Assembly (NCBI GenBank): GCA_016715075.1
Contig: JADKBK010000008.1
Location: forward strand, 124,001 to 188,000
Origin: Bacteroidales bacterium
GTDB taxonomy: Bacteria; Bacteroidota; Bacteroidia; Bacteroidales; VadinHA17
DNA length: 64,000 nucleotides
Direction of reading: 5' to 3'
Of this stretch, positions 29,781 through 39,159 are shown in pieces. The stretch's first letter is position 1. Each line of letters starts with the position of its first letter. The notes under the pieces are model-generated. The model saw only the letters and a program-made list of their open reading frames with translations, was not told the DNA's origin and did no database searches. Position numbers and translations under genes: made by a program.

Positions 29781-29900
29781 TAAAATTATTATATTAATTT
29801 TCGTTAACCATTATAAAAGATAATAGCAAACCATTAAATATCAACGCTGCAACTGACCTGACATCACAAATTTTCAAATAAATGCCGCTCCTTAACTGAT

Positions 29901-30054
29901 CTTCAGGCTTCGGTCTTCCAGCTTCCGTCTTCCGTCTTCGGACTTCCGAGCTTCCGGCTTCCAGCTTCCGACTTCGGACTTCCGGCTTCCGTCTTCCGTC
30001 TTCCGGCTTTCCGGCTTCCGGCTTCGGACTTCGGACTTCCGACTTCGGACTTCC
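29901..30054. repeat. CTTCCGN-type tandem low-complexity repeat
   Basis: About 150 bases built from variants of a 6-8 base word such as GTCTTCCG, GACTTCGG and GGCTTCCA. The complementary strand gives a false 89-residue ORF rich in KPE/SGR. It fills most of the 402-base gap between tgt and the glycosyltransferase. The rest of that gap is AT-rich and shows no gene. Confidence 0.75.
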
Positions 30055-30138
30055 AACCAACAACTCTTCATTATTATTGCAAATTAGTTTTTGTCATACC
30101 AATTATCTTATTAATATTGCTGAATAGATAAACTTAAA

Positions 30139-31269
30139 ATGGCTGAATACGGAAATTCATATATTTTAATAACATTTGTTATTTTTTTAGGGTCTGCGGC
30201 TATCCAGCTTTTTTATTATCTTTTCTTCTATTCGGCAGTAAATTCTTATAAACCTGGTGTGAAAAGCGCACCGGTTCAGCCTGTCTCCATAATAATTTGC
30301 GCAAGGAATGAAGCTGAGAACCTTAAGCAATTCCTTCCATCTGTTCTGGAACAGGATTATCCTGATTTTGAAGTTATTGTTGTAAACGACTGTTCTGAGG
30401 ACAGTTCTTATCTCATCCTTGGAAATTATCTTCTGGAGTATCCTCATTTAAGGGTATCAACTGTTAATAAGGATCCTAAATTTACACATAACAAGAAATT
30501 TGCCCAGTTTATAGGGATCAAGGCTGCAAAGAATGAAGTTCTCCTCTTTACGGATGCAGACTGTCATCCCGAATCGGATAAATGGCTTGGAAATATGGCA
30601 GCTCATTTCAATGAGAGTACAGATTTCGTTTTGGGATATGGCGGATATAAGCAGGCAAAAGGACTGCTCAACAAATATATCCGTTACGACTGCCTTTCAA
30701 TAGCCATGCAGTATCTTGGAATGGCTATCCGCGGGATTCCGTATATGGGAGTCGGCCGCAACCTGGCCTACAGAAGGTCTATGTTTTTCGCCAATAACGG
30801 CTATGGAGCACATAATCACCTGATTTCAGGAGATGATGATCTTTTTGTCAATACAAATGCGACTAAGAAAAACACCAGCATCGAGTTCAGTGAAGGAACA
30901 CATACAAGATCTGTACCGGTACAAGGGTTGAAGGAGTGGGTGATTCAGAAAAAAAGACATCTCACCACGGCTCCGTATTACAGGTTACATAACAAAGTCC
31001 TGTTATTCATTGAACCTGCTTCAAGAGTACTTTTCTATTCTTCGCTTATCGTGCTCATGTGCTTAAGATTTAACTGGATATGGATTTCGGCAGTTTTTGG
31101 TGTCAGGATTATTGCGCAGTATATTATTTACTTCTTATCCCAGAAGAAGCTGAACGAACCTGGATTGTTGGCATATCTGCTGTTTTTTGATATATTTTCC
31201 CCATTACTGAACGGAATATTATTTTTGAGCAACACCGGCAGCAAATCCGGAAAGAACAGATGGAGATAA
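30139..31269 (+). CDS. Membrane family-2 glycosyltransferase
   Basis: The 376-residue protein has an N-terminal transmembrane helix (about 10-32), a GT-A catalytic domain beginning QPVSIIICARNEAENL, a DxD-like metal site in FTDADCHPESD, a further acidic SGDDDLFVN, and a QKKRH motif near 268. Two or three helices at the C-terminus anchor it (LFYSSLIVLMCLRFNWIW, LLAYLLFFDIFSPLLNG). It likely transfers sugar to a lipid or polysaccharide at the cytoplasmic face. Its end overlaps the sigma-factor start by 10 bases, so the two are translationally coupled. Confidence 0.9.
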   Translation: MAEYGNSYILITFVIFLGSAAIQLFYYLFFYSAVNSYKPGVKSAPVQPVSIIICARNEAENLKQFLPSVLEQDYPDFEVIVVNDCSEDSSYLILGNYLLEYPHLRVSTVNKDPKFTHNKKFAQFIGIKAAKNEVLLFTDADCHPESDKWLGNMAAHFNESTDFVLGYGGYKQAKGLLNKYIRYDCLSIAMQYLGMAIRGIPYMGVGRNLAYRRSMFFANNGYGAHNHLISGDDDLFVNTNATKKNTSIEFSEGTHTRSVPVQGLKEWVIQKKRHLTTAPYYRLHNKVLLFIEPASRVLFYSSLIVLMCLRFNWIWISAVFGVRIIAQYIIYFLSQKKLNEPGLLAYLLFFDIFSPLLNGILFLSNTGSKSGKNRWR

Positions 31270-31856
31270 TTCAAAAACTATCGGAAAAAGCCAGGAATGA
31301 TTTGTATCTTGTTGATCAGGCTAAACATGGAAGTGAGAAAGCTTTTGCAGCACTGATGAACAGGTACAGGGATTCCATCTATTATATGCTTCTTAAGATG
31401 GTTAATAATCCTGCCGATGCAGAAGATCTTACAATTGAAGCATTCGGAAAGGCTTTCAGTAATCTTGACCTCTATACACCGAAATTCGCATTCAGCACCT
31501 GGCTTTTCAAAATTGCCACGAACAATTGTGTTGATTTTATCAGGAAGAAACAGGTCTCTCCCACTCCTCTGGATCATATTCAGGACATTATGGAAAATGC
31601 TACGCTTAATATACAGTCAGATCTTCCTGATCCGGAGGAGTCAATGATCAATCATCAGAAGATTGTTGCATTGAAAAATATTGTAAACCAGCTCAACCCC
31701 AGATATAAATCATTGATTGAACTGCGCTATTTCAAGGAATACTCCTATGTAGAGATCGCCTCTGAGCTGAACCTTCCTTTAGGCACTGTTAAAATACAGC
31801 TCTTCAGGGCAAAAACACTGCTCTATAATATTTTAGTTAAAACAGGCAACAGGTAG
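31260..31856 (+). CDS. ECF-type RNA polymerase sigma factor
   Basis: The 198-residue sigma-70 family member has region 2 (KAFAALMNRYRDSIYYMLLK, DAEDLTIEAFGKAF, FSTWLFKIATNNCVDFIRKK) and region 4 (LNPRYKSLIELRYFKEYSY, NLPLGTVKIQLFRAK). It directs polymerase to its own promoters. No anti-sigma factor is adjacent; its neighbours are a glycosyltransferase and rsmG. It overlaps both (10 bases and 1 base). The linker between regions 2 and 4 is about 30 residues longer than in a minimal ECF factor. Confidence 0.92.
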   Translation: MEIIQKLSEKARNDLYLVDQAKHGSEKAFAALMNRYRDSIYYMLLKMVNNPADAEDLTIEAFGKAFSNLDLYTPKFAFSTWLFKIATNNCVDFIRKKQVSPTPLDHIQDIMENATLNIQSDLPDPEESMINHQKIVALKNIVNQLNPRYKSLIELRYFKEYSYVEIASELNLPLGTVKIQLFRAKTLLYNILVKTGNR

Positions 31857-32479
31857 TGGCAGAGACAATATTCAATTATTTCCCTGCATTAACAGGGAAG
31901 CAGAAGGAGCAACTGGAAGGACTGCAGCAGATCTATGTCAGGTGGAACAGTATGATAAATGTTATATCCAGAAAGGATATGGATAATTTTATGGTGCATC
32001 ATGTTCTCCATTCCCTGGCTGTTGCAAAAATAATAGACTTCGCTCCAAATAGCAGGATCCTTGATGTTGGAACAGGCGGAGGTTTTCCCGGAATACCCCT
32101 GGCAATAATATTCCCTGATTCGCAATTCTCACTTCTCGATTCAATTGAAAAAAAGATAAAAGTTGTCTCTGCAGTAGCTGAAGAACTGGAATTAAATAAT
32201 ATAATACCAATCAGAAGAAGGGTTGAAGAGGAGAATGGGAAATACCATTTTATTATCAGCAGAGCGGTAACGGAATTTCCGGGATTTGTAAAAATGACGT
32301 TAAAAAATATAGATAAACCTGAATTCAACAGTCTGAGGAACGGGATCTTATATCTCAAAGGAGGTGATCTTGCCATTGAAACGGAATTATTTAAAGAGCG
32401 TCTGACTGTATGGAGTATTAAGGATTTTTTTAACGAACCTTTTTTTGATACTAAGAAGATCCTGCACCTCACTAAATGA
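31856..32479 (+). CDS. rsmG: 16S rRNA (guanine-527-N7)-methyltransferase
   Basis: The 207-residue SAM-dependent enzyme methylates G527 of 16S rRNA. It has ILDVGTGGGFPGIPLAI (SAM-binding motif I), SLLDSIEKKIKVV and a conserved SRAVTEFPGF. It begins with GTG that shares one base with the sigma-factor TAG (TAGTG), a coupling arrangement. Length is normal. Loss of rsmG gives low-level streptomycin resistance in other bacteria. Confidence 0.95.
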   Translation: MAETIFNYFPALTGKQKEQLEGLQQIYVRWNSMINVISRKDMDNFMVHHVLHSLAVAKIIDFAPNSRILDVGTGGGFPGIPLAIIFPDSQFSLLDSIEKKIKVVSAVAEELELNNIIPIRRRVEEENGKYHFIISRAVTEFPGFVKMTLKNIDKPEFNSLRNGILYLKGGDLAIETELFKERLTVWSIKDFFNEPFFDTKKILHLTK

Positions 32480-32528
32480 TTTTTTTCAAAAAAAACAGTC
32501 CGCCGGTTTTTATATTTCAAAAAAGTAC

Positions 32529-32536
32529 TACATTTG
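32529..32536 (+). promoter_or_regulatory. rpmH promoter -7 element
   Basis: TACATTTG, 44 bases before the L34 ATG, a close match to strong Bacteroidota ribosomal promoters. No clear TTG box upstream. Confidence 0.5.
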
Positions 32537-32579
32537 CAGTCTCAAATCAGGATCTTAGTAAACAAATATATTTGAAAAG

Positions 32580-32738
32580 ATGAAACGGACATTTCAGCCA
32601 TCAAGAAGAAAGAGAGCTAACAAGCATGGTTTCAGGGAAAGGATGTCAACTCCCAATGGAAGAAGAGTTCTTGCTGCGCGCAGGGCTAAAGGAAGAAAAA
32701 AACTCACTGTATCTTCAGAGCTAAAACTTAAAGGATAA
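32580..32738 (+). CDS. rpmH: 50S ribosomal protein L34
   Basis: A 52-residue very basic protein with the universal start MKRTFQPSRRKRANKHGF and the core GRRVLAARRAKGRKKL. It is a structural part of the large ribosomal subunit. Only the conserved ATG at 32580 is reasonable. The usual partner rnpA is not next to it. A strong hairpin with a T tract follows 24 bases after the stop. Confidence 0.97.
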   Translation: MKRTFQPSRRKRANKHGFRERMSTPNGRRVLAARRAKGRKKLTVSSELKLKG

Positions 32739-32762
32739 TATTTATCTTAAATAATTATTTTG

Positions 32763-32797
32763 AAGAGACGTTGCGTGCAACGTCTCTTCTCTTTTTT
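32763..32797 (+). terminator. Rho-independent-like terminator of rpmH with MITE-like palindrome
   Basis: AAGAGACGTTGC (32763-32774) pairs with GCAACGTCTCTT (32777-32788) and is followed by CTCTTTTTTAT. The stem resembles the GAGACGTTGC-type palindromes common in Bacteroidota intergenic DNA, here placed to act as a terminator. Confidence 0.7.
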
Positions 32798-32853
32798 ATA
32801 TTTTTACGCGTCTCTTAAATTTCTAACTTAGCTGCGTTTAATTATTTGGTTAA

Positions 32854-33978
32854 ATGAATAATATATTGAATCATATCAATGATACAGAGATCAGAAATAT
32901 AGCTGACAAGGTTGCCGGTGGGGTCAGGATATCAGGTGAAGAAGGTCTGCTACTTTATAAAAAAGCCGATCTGGCCCTGCTGGGTCTACTTGCCGGGATT
33001 GTCAGAAGGAGGCACAATCAGAATTTCGCATATTTCAACAATAATTTTCATATTGAACCTACAAATAAATGTATTTACAATTGCAAGTTCTGCTCCTATC
33101 ACAAGAATGAAGGTGATCCTGACAGTTGGGAATACACCCAGGATGAGATGGTTGATATTGTGAAGCGCTTTGATGGCAAGAATGTTACAGAGGTTCATAT
33201 CGTTGGCGGGGTACATCCCGACTATGATCTTCACTACTGGGGCTCTCTCATAAAAAAGATCAAGAATCACCGTCCTTCCCTTCATGTAAAGGCTTTCTCT
33301 GCAATTGAACTTGATTATATGATATCTTCAGCGGGATTGACAATCAAAGAGGGGCTGACAATACTGAAGGATTACGGACTTGACTCAATACCAGGAGGAG
33401 GAGCTGAAATATTTGACAGGGAGCTGAGGAAGATGATCTGTGATGAAAAGGCCTCATCAGAGTTATGGCTGACAATTCACGAAACTGCCCATAGTATTGG
33501 CATACCGTCAAATGCCACAATTCTTTACGGACATATGGAAACCTACATGCATCGTATCGATCATATGGAAAGGCTGCGGAGTCTGCAGGATAAAACAGGC
33601 GGATTCAATGCATTTATCCCCCTTAAATACAAGATGTCCAACAACAGCATGTCGTTTCTGGGAGAGGTAAATATCATAGAAGATCTTCGCAATTATGCAG
33701 TTTCCAGGATCTTCCTTGATAACTTTTCGCACATCAAAGCTTACTGGCCGATGATAGGAAAAGAAAATGCCCAGCTTGCTTTGTCGTTTGGGGTGGATGA
33801 TATGGATGGTACTATTGATGATACAACTAAAATATACTCAATGGCCGGTTCGAAAGAGGAGAACCCCTCAATGTCTACCGAAGAGATCTGCCGGCTTATA
33901 AGTGATGCCGGATATACACCGGTTGAGCGCGATTCACTTTATAAACCTGTATTATCGCCTCTTCTGAGGCAGGGGTGA
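32854..33978 (+). CDS. mqnE: Aminofutalosine synthase MqnE
   Basis: The 374-residue radical SAM enzyme joins SAM to 3-[(1-carboxyvinyl)oxy]benzoate in the futalosine route to menaquinone. It has the CxxxCxxC cluster in NKCIYNCKFCSYHK, the MqnE-like HIVGGVHPDYDLHYW, KAFSAIELDYM, GLDSIPGGGAEIF and HIKAYWPMIG. These mark MqnE rather than MqnC or the F420 protein CofH. Other mqn genes are not in the window. It indicates menaquinone-based respiration. Confidence 0.92.
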   Translation: MNNILNHINDTEIRNIADKVAGGVRISGEEGLLLYKKADLALLGLLAGIVRRRHNQNFAYFNNNFHIEPTNKCIYNCKFCSYHKNEGDPDSWEYTQDEMVDIVKRFDGKNVTEVHIVGGVHPDYDLHYWGSLIKKIKNHRPSLHVKAFSAIELDYMISSAGLTIKEGLTILKDYGLDSIPGGGAEIFDRELRKMICDEKASSELWLTIHETAHSIGIPSNATILYGHMETYMHRIDHMERLRSLQDKTGGFNAFIPLKYKMSNNSMSFLGEVNIIEDLRNYAVSRIFLDNFSHIKAYWPMIGKENAQLALSFGVDDMDGTIDDTTKIYSMAGSKEENPSMSTEEICRLISDAGYTPVERDSLYKPVLSPLLRQG

Positions 33979-34040
33979 AAAGAATTTAAAATGTCATACC
34001 TGTATATATTACACAACTATCATTCATATAATTTTATAAG

Positions 34041-34048
34041 TACCTTTG
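34041..34048 (+). promoter_or_regulatory. -7 element for the PASTA-T9SS-rluD genes
   Basis: TACCTTTG matches TAnnTTTG and is 29 bases before the ATG at 34077. No TTG is found at the usual spacing. Confidence 0.45.
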
Positions 34049-34076
34049 CGTTATTACTAATGTTCAAATTGGCAGT

Positions 34077-34931
34077 ATGAGTCTGAAAAACTTCCTGATA
34101 AGTAAAGTATTCTTAAAAAACCTTGGGTTTGTTGTAACAATAATGGTTGGTCTGGTAATGATTTTGCTGATCTGGCTCAATTTTTATACCAGACACGGAC
34201 AGGCGAGGGCTGTGCCTGATTTTTACGGACTTACAATGGAACAGACGGCTAAGCTGGCGAGGAAGAGCAAACTCAGATATCAGGTCATTGATTCCGTCTA
34301 TACCTCTCTTGTTCCCCGTGGCTGTGTCGCTGAACAGAGTCCCAAACCCGGTTTCAAAGTAAAAAAATGGAGAAATATTGTACTCACAATAAATGCCTAC
34401 AAACCTGAAATGGTAGCAATGCCAAACCTGGTCGACCTTCCTATACGACAGGCTATTGCTCTTATATCAAGTACTGGGCTTGAAATGGGAGAACTGAGGT
34501 ACAGACCCGATCTTTCAATTGATGTGGTAATTGAACAACACTATAACGGTAAAAATATCTCTGGAGGGGATTCATTGCAGAAGGGCTCAATGATCGATCT
34601 TTTACTTGGTAAAGGATTGAGTAACCAGAGGACTTCTGTCCCTGATCTGATAGGAATGGCTCTTGAACCTGCCAGAAATAAAATTCTTACTTCTTCCCTT
34701 AATCTTGGAACGTATATTTACGATAATTCAATAATCAGCGGAGCCGATTCCTCAAATGCCTTTGTTTATAAGCAGAACCCTGAGTACAGGGAGGATGTAA
34801 GCCTTCAGCTGGGATCTGCAATTTATCTCTGGCTTACGGTTGATTCAGCAAAACTTAAGGAAAGTACAAATCCGGGTATGGATCCCGATTCAATACCCGG
34901 ATCAGACCAGCCGGAAGAGATTTCAAACTAA
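34077..34931 (+). CDS. Membrane-anchored PASTA-domain protein
   Basis: The 284-residue protein has one N-terminal transmembrane helix (about 16-38) and three PASTA domains outside (about 42-110, 112-180, 190-262). Their typical starts are ARAVPDFYGLTMEQTAKLA, MVAMPNLVDLPIRQAIALI and RTSVPDLIGMALEPARNKI. PASTA domains bind peptidoglycan fragments or beta-lactams in kinases and PBPs; here no kinase domain is attached. Ddl and rluD nearby match a recurring Bacteroidota neighbourhood. The C-terminus is a Ser/Asp/Pro-rich tail. It is the first gene of a likely operon with the T9SS protein and rluD. Confidence 0.9.
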   Translation: MSLKNFLISKVFLKNLGFVVTIMVGLVMILLIWLNFYTRHGQARAVPDFYGLTMEQTAKLARKSKLRYQVIDSVYTSLVPRGCVAEQSPKPGFKVKKWRNIVLTINAYKPEMVAMPNLVDLPIRQAIALISSTGLEMGELRYRPDLSIDVVIEQHYNGKNISGGDSLQKGSMIDLLLGKGLSNQRTSVPDLIGMALEPARNKILTSSLNLGTYIYDNSIISGADSSNAFVYKQNPEYREDVSLQLGSAIYLWLTVDSAKLKESTNPGMDPDSIPGSDQPEEISN

Positions 34932-34937
34932 AACCTG

Positions 34938-36794
34938 ATGATCAGACAGATATACCTATATCTCCTTCTTTTATTTATCTGCACCGGATTCTCCTCTGCG
35001 CAGGAGGTGGTTACAGGACTCAGGTCAAATAACCTTTTAACAAAACAGGGTGAGCGAAATGCCAGGAGTTTTACTGCCATCCTCTCGGATCCTCTTGAAC
35101 TGCCATTTTTTGACGATTTTTCCGGAAGATCCTATTACCCTGATCCTGCAAAATGGACTGATGACTATGTATTCATTAATAATACCTATTCAGATAAACA
35201 GATAACCTGTGGCGTTGCAACCTTTGATGCCCTCGACAACAACGGCAGGCTGTATGATATTGCATCTGCCTATCTGTTTAAATCGGACCAGCTCACATCC
35301 CAGCCTTTGAATCTCAACTATACTGTCAATGAGAATGTATGGATGAGTTTCTTTTATCAGGCAGGAGGGCTTGGAGATGCACCTGAACCTAATGACAGCC
35401 TTACTCTTCAGTTCCTCGCACCTGATGAGAACAAATGGTACTCAGTATGGAGTGCCTCCGGCACAACTGATAAGGAATTCAGACCGGCCATAATAAGGAT
35501 CTCAGATACACGATTCCTTAAAACCGGTTTCCAGTTCCGTTTCACCAATTATGCTTCTCTCAGCCCAAATCAGAACGATCCTTCAATGGTAGGCAATTGT
35601 GATCACTGGAATGTTGATTATATTCTGCTTGACAAGAACAGGAACGGAGGCGACACAATTTTTACGGATGTTGCATTGACTCTTCCTGTGCGATCTGTAC
35701 TTAAGAACCATGAGTCTATGCCATGGAAGCAATACAGGGAGATAGAGCTTCAGGAGATGGGCTCCTCTGTACTTATCCATTACCGCAACAATGATACTAT
35801 TGTCAGAAATGTTACAAGAAATTTTGAAATTTGGGATATGTACGCCAATTCTCTCTCCTACCTGTTCTCAGCAGGAGCAGTAAATATTGATCCCTTAACA
35901 TATGTAAATTACAATGCCGGCCTGGTTTATTCATTTAACTCCTCCAATAATGATTCTGCCCTCTTCAGAATTACCTCCGTCCTGAAAACAGATGAATTTG
36001 ACCCAAAGGAAAATGATACATTGGTTTATTATCAGACCTTTAAGAATTACTTTGCATTTGACGATGGCAGTGCTGAAGCCGGATATGGAATAAATGGACT
36101 GGGATCAAGAAATGCAATGTTTGCCTATAAGTTCAAATCCTTCATAGATGACACTCTCAGGGCAGTAAATATTTGCTTCAACGATAGTTATAATGATGCA
36201 AATAAAAGAGCCTACGACCTCATGGTATGGGATGATAATAATGGTCTTCCTGGTAATGTAATCTACACTCTCGAAGAGGTCATGGTTGAACAGGGTCAGA
36301 AAATAAACGGGTTCTATTCATATAAGATCCCCGATAAGGTTCCTGTAAATAACTTCTTCTATGTTGGATGGAGACAGCGTTCAGAATCATTTCTCAATGC
36401 CGGGCTTGATGTTAATACTCCGCATGCAGGAAGGCAATTCTACTGGCTTAACGGAGAATGGCAGCTGTCTCAGGTCTCTGGCACAGTTATGATCCATCCT
36501 GTTTTAGGGGATGCATTGAGAATTACTTCTGTTGATGATGTAATATACAAGGACAAAAAACAGATCAGTATCTGGCCTAATCCGGCCTCCGGATACATAA
36601 CTATTGATGCAGATGAGCTCTTATTATCGGGCGATGCTTCTGTAACAATCATAGATCTCAATGGGCGTGAGGTGAAAAAGACAATTCTCACCGAAAGAAT
36701 CGATATATCATCGCTTCCTGCAGGGATCTATATAATAATTACCAGCCTTAACGGCAAACCTGCAGGGTACAGCAGACTGATAAAATTAAGATAA
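34938..36794 (+). CDS. Secreted T9SS cargo protein of unknown function
   Basis: The 618-residue protein has a signal peptide (ending SSAQ), a long beta-rich region without a recognised catalytic motif, and a type-A T9SS sorting domain at the end (SIWPNPASGYITIDA, LNGREVKKT, SLPAGIYIIITS). It should be exported by the type IX system and released or anchored at the cell surface. It starts 6 bases after the PASTA gene and 9 bases before rluD. The role is unknown. Confidence 0.88.
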   Translation: MIRQIYLYLLLLFICTGFSSAQEVVTGLRSNNLLTKQGERNARSFTAILSDPLELPFFDDFSGRSYYPDPAKWTDDYVFINNTYSDKQITCGVATFDALDNNGRLYDIASAYLFKSDQLTSQPLNLNYTVNENVWMSFFYQAGGLGDAPEPNDSLTLQFLAPDENKWYSVWSASGTTDKEFRPAIIRISDTRFLKTGFQFRFTNYASLSPNQNDPSMVGNCDHWNVDYILLDKNRNGGDTIFTDVALTLPVRSVLKNHESMPWKQYREIELQEMGSSVLIHYRNNDTIVRNVTRNFEIWDMYANSLSYLFSAGAVNIDPLTYVNYNAGLVYSFNSSNNDSALFRITSVLKTDEFDPKENDTLVYYQTFKNYFAFDDGSAEAGYGINGLGSRNAMFAYKFKSFIDDTLRAVNICFNDSYNDANKRAYDLMVWDDNNGLPGNVIYTLEEVMVEQGQKINGFYSYKIPDKVPVNNFFYVGWRQRSESFLNAGLDVNTPHAGRQFYWLNGEWQLSQVSGTVMIHPVLGDALRITSVDDVIYKDKKQISIWPNPASGYITIDADELLLSGDASVTIIDLNGREVKKTILTERIDISSLPAGIYIIITSLNGKPAGYSRLIKLR

Positions 36795-36803
36795 TTACTT
36801 GGG

Positions 36804-37843
36804 ATGGCAGAAGAAGAACAAAATGACCAGCAGGAGCTTTTTGAACATTTCAGGTTTAAGGCTGATCCCGGACAGTCGCTCTTAAGGATTGACAAATTTC
36901 TTAGTGACAGGATCGAAAACAGCTCCAGGACGCGAATACAGAATGCAGCCAATGCTGGTAATATACTGGCAAACAATAACCCTGTAAAACCAAATTACAA
37001 GGTTAAGCCGGGAGATATTATTCAGGTGGTATTGCCAACACCCCCGAGAGAGATAGAACTGATAGCTCAGGACATTCCGATCAACATCGTATATGAAGAT
37101 GATGATGTACTGGTTGTCAATAAGGAACCGGGAATGGTTGTCCACCCTGCATACGGCAACTATACCGGCACGCTTGTAAATGCCCTGATGTGGCATTTCA
37201 GGGATCTTCCGCTGTTCAATACCGGGGAGGCCAGACCGGGCCTTGTACACCGGATCGACAAGAATACCTCAGGAATCCTGGTGATTGCTAAAAACGAATA
37301 TGCCCTTAATCGCCTCTCCAAACAATTCTTCGACAGGACCACCGACAGAAAATACAATGCTCTTGTCTGGGGTACGCCTGATCCGCCTGAAGGTACAATC
37401 ACCGGAAATGTTGGCAGAAATATAAAAGACAGGAAGATAATGCAGGTTTTTGCCGATGACAATGAAGGCAAGAATGCAATTACCCATTACAAGGTAATTG
37501 AGGACCTGGGATATATCTCACTTGTTGAGTGCAAGCTTGAGACTGGTCGTACGCATCAGATAAGGGTCCATTTCAGCCATATTAAACATCCGCTTTTAAT
37601 GATACGGAATATGGAGGTGATCAGATACTTAAAGGGACCACGTTTACAAAATATCAGCAATTCATTAAAAACTGCTTCAGGATACTTCCACGGCAGGCGC
37701 TTCATGCAAAGTCCCTGGCTTTTGATCATCCCGTTACAGGAAAAAGACTATCGTTCGACTCTGCACTGCCTGATGATATGGTTCAGGTCATTGAAAAATG
37801 GAGAAAATATATCTCTGGAAGGGATTCAGACGATTTTATTTAG
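36804..37843 (+). CDS. rluD: 23S rRNA pseudouridine synthase RluD-like, frameshifted
   Basis: The enzyme has an N-terminal S4 RNA-binding domain (RIDKFLSDRIENSSRTRIQN) and a pseudouridine-synthase domain with the catalytic Asp in HRIDKNTSGILVIAKN and GRTHQIRVHFSHIKHPL. It makes pseudouridine in 23S rRNA, probably at the RluD sites. After HIKHPL the frame shifts: adding one T to the T4 run at 37594-37597 gives FNDTEYGGDQILKGT and restores a normal C-terminus ending at TAG 37841-37843. The frame as sequenced instead runs to 37856 with an unrelated tail. Confidence 0.9.
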
Positions 37844-37868
37844 TCGCTTTTTTTAAATAAACTGATTT

Positions 37869-38684
37869 CTACCAGCTGCCGCCTGCTCCGCCGCCGCCAA
37901 AGCTACCTCCGCCGAAGCCGCCGAAGCCGCCCCCGCCACCTCCGCCGCCGGAAAATCCACCCCAGCTGCCGCTATGGGAACCCCTTCCGGAGTTCATCAT
38001 GCTTAGAAGCAACCAGATTGGTAACCCCTTTGAGCTGATATTCTTCTGATTTGAGCCACCCGATCCTCTGGATGCAAGCAGTATAATTATAAATACTATG
38101 AATATTACAAGCCCAAATGGGATTTTCTGCCCGGAGGCCTTCTTTGCTCTCTGACTATATTCAGCTGCAGAAAACTCTCCCCGGGCCAGAGCCATGAGTG
38201 TATTGGCCGCATTGAGAAGTCCGCCATAATAGTTGCCTTCCCTGAATGATGGAAGGATATCCCTGTCGACTATTTCAGCGCAGGTAATATCGGGAATCAC
38301 TCCCTCGAGCCCATAGCCCTGGGCAATAAAGACCTGACCATTTGAATCAGCTGTTTTAGGCTTCACAAGGATCAGTACACCATTATTGAGTCCTTTCTGT
38401 CCAATACCCCATTTTTCTGCAAGCCGCTGTGCAAAGTCACCTTTATCATATCCCATGAGTGTTGGAACCGTAACAATAGCAATCTGCGTTGATGTTGAGT
38501 CATTGAAGGCGACAAGCTTCTGCTCCAGGGAATTGACTTCATCCTGACTAAGTACTCCGGCAAAATCATTCACAAGTCTCTGAGGGGAAGGTCTTTCCGG
38601 AAGATTCTGTGAAAAAGCAGTGATAGTGGAGCCATTAAATAAAAGAACTGCCACTGTCAGCAGACAAAAGAATTTACTTCTCAT
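37869..38684 (-). CDS. TPM-domain protein with glycine-rich tail (YgcG-like)
   Basis: The 271-residue exported protein has a signal peptide (ending AFSQ), a TPM domain (about 30-150, VNDFAGVLSQDEVNSLEQKL, STQIAIVTVPTL, NNGVLILVKP, QVFIAQGYGLEGVIPD), one helix near 190-210, and a low-complexity GGGGG tail. TPM proteins in this arrangement accompany LemA in many bacteria and may act in membrane or photosystem quality control; the biochemical role is not established. It is the third gene of a lemA-TPM-TPM operon. Confidence 0.9.
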   Translation of the reverse strand: MRSKFFCLLTVAVLLFNGSTITAFSQNLPERPSPQRLVNDFAGVLSQDEVNSLEQKLVAFNDSTSTQIAIVTVPTLMGYDKGDFAQRLAEKWGIGQKGLNNGVLILVKPKTADSNGQVFIAQGYGLEGVIPDITCAEIVDRDILPSFREGNYYGGLLNAANTLMALARGEFSAAEYSQRAKKASGQKIPFGLVIFIVFIIILLASRGSGGSNQKNISSKGLPIWLLLSMMNSGRGSHSGSWGGFSGGGGGGGGFGGFGGGSFGGGGAGGSW

Positions 38685-38689
38685 CTTAA

Positions 38690-39139
38690 TTATTCCCCTT
38701 TTAATTTATCAAATGAGATCTCATCAGGCAGTTCATTTACATCATCTTTACTGTGAGGAAAATGTTTTTTCAGATGTATTCCTGCCGCTATTATCCCTTT
38801 GGAAAGTCCCTCAGTGAATTTGCCATCCCTGAAATTTTTCTGAAGCAATTCTTTAACCTCATCCCAAAACCCGTCAGGGACCTTTGCATTGATACCTGCG
38901 TCACCGATAACAGCAAACTTCCGGTCACTGACAGCAAGATAAAATAGGACCCCATTACGTTCAGTAGTATCCTGCATTCCCAGTTTTTTGAAGATCCATG
39001 CAGCCCGGTCAAGAACATCTTCCTGACAGAAATTCTCAATATGCACTCTTATCTCCCCCGAGGTTTCACTTTCAGCTTCCTTAACGGCAGCAAGAATCTG
39101 AGCCTGTTGTTCCTTTGTAAAGAACGTTGAAGCTTTCAT
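38690..39139 (-). CDS. Cytoplasmic TPM-domain protein
   Basis: A 149-residue single TPM domain without signal peptide. It begins FTKEQQAQILAAVKEAESET and includes GEIRVHIENFC, RNGVLFYLAVSDRKFAVIGDAGI and the LSKGIIAAGIHLKKHFP end. It belongs to the soluble TPM class paired with an exported one. It sits 20 bases after lemA and 5 bases before the second TPM gene. Confidence 0.9.
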   Translation of the reverse strand: MKASTFFTKEQQAQILAAVKEAESETSGEIRVHIENFCQEDVLDRAAWIFKKLGMQDTTERNGVLFYLAVSDRKFAVIGDAGINAKVPDGFWDEVKELLQKNFRDGKFTEGLSKGIIAAGIHLKKHFPHSKDDVNELPDEISFDKLKGE

Positions 39140-39159
39140 TCAGCTTTTTTTGCTAATGG

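Noticed and set aside
29794..30063. 89-residue minus-strand ORF
   Set aside because: It is the translation of the low-complexity CTTCCG repeat (repeated KPE/RRK), not a gene.
37844..37856. Tail of rluD in the unshifted frame
   Set aside because: The C-terminus after 37597 is out of frame; the restored frame ends at 37843.
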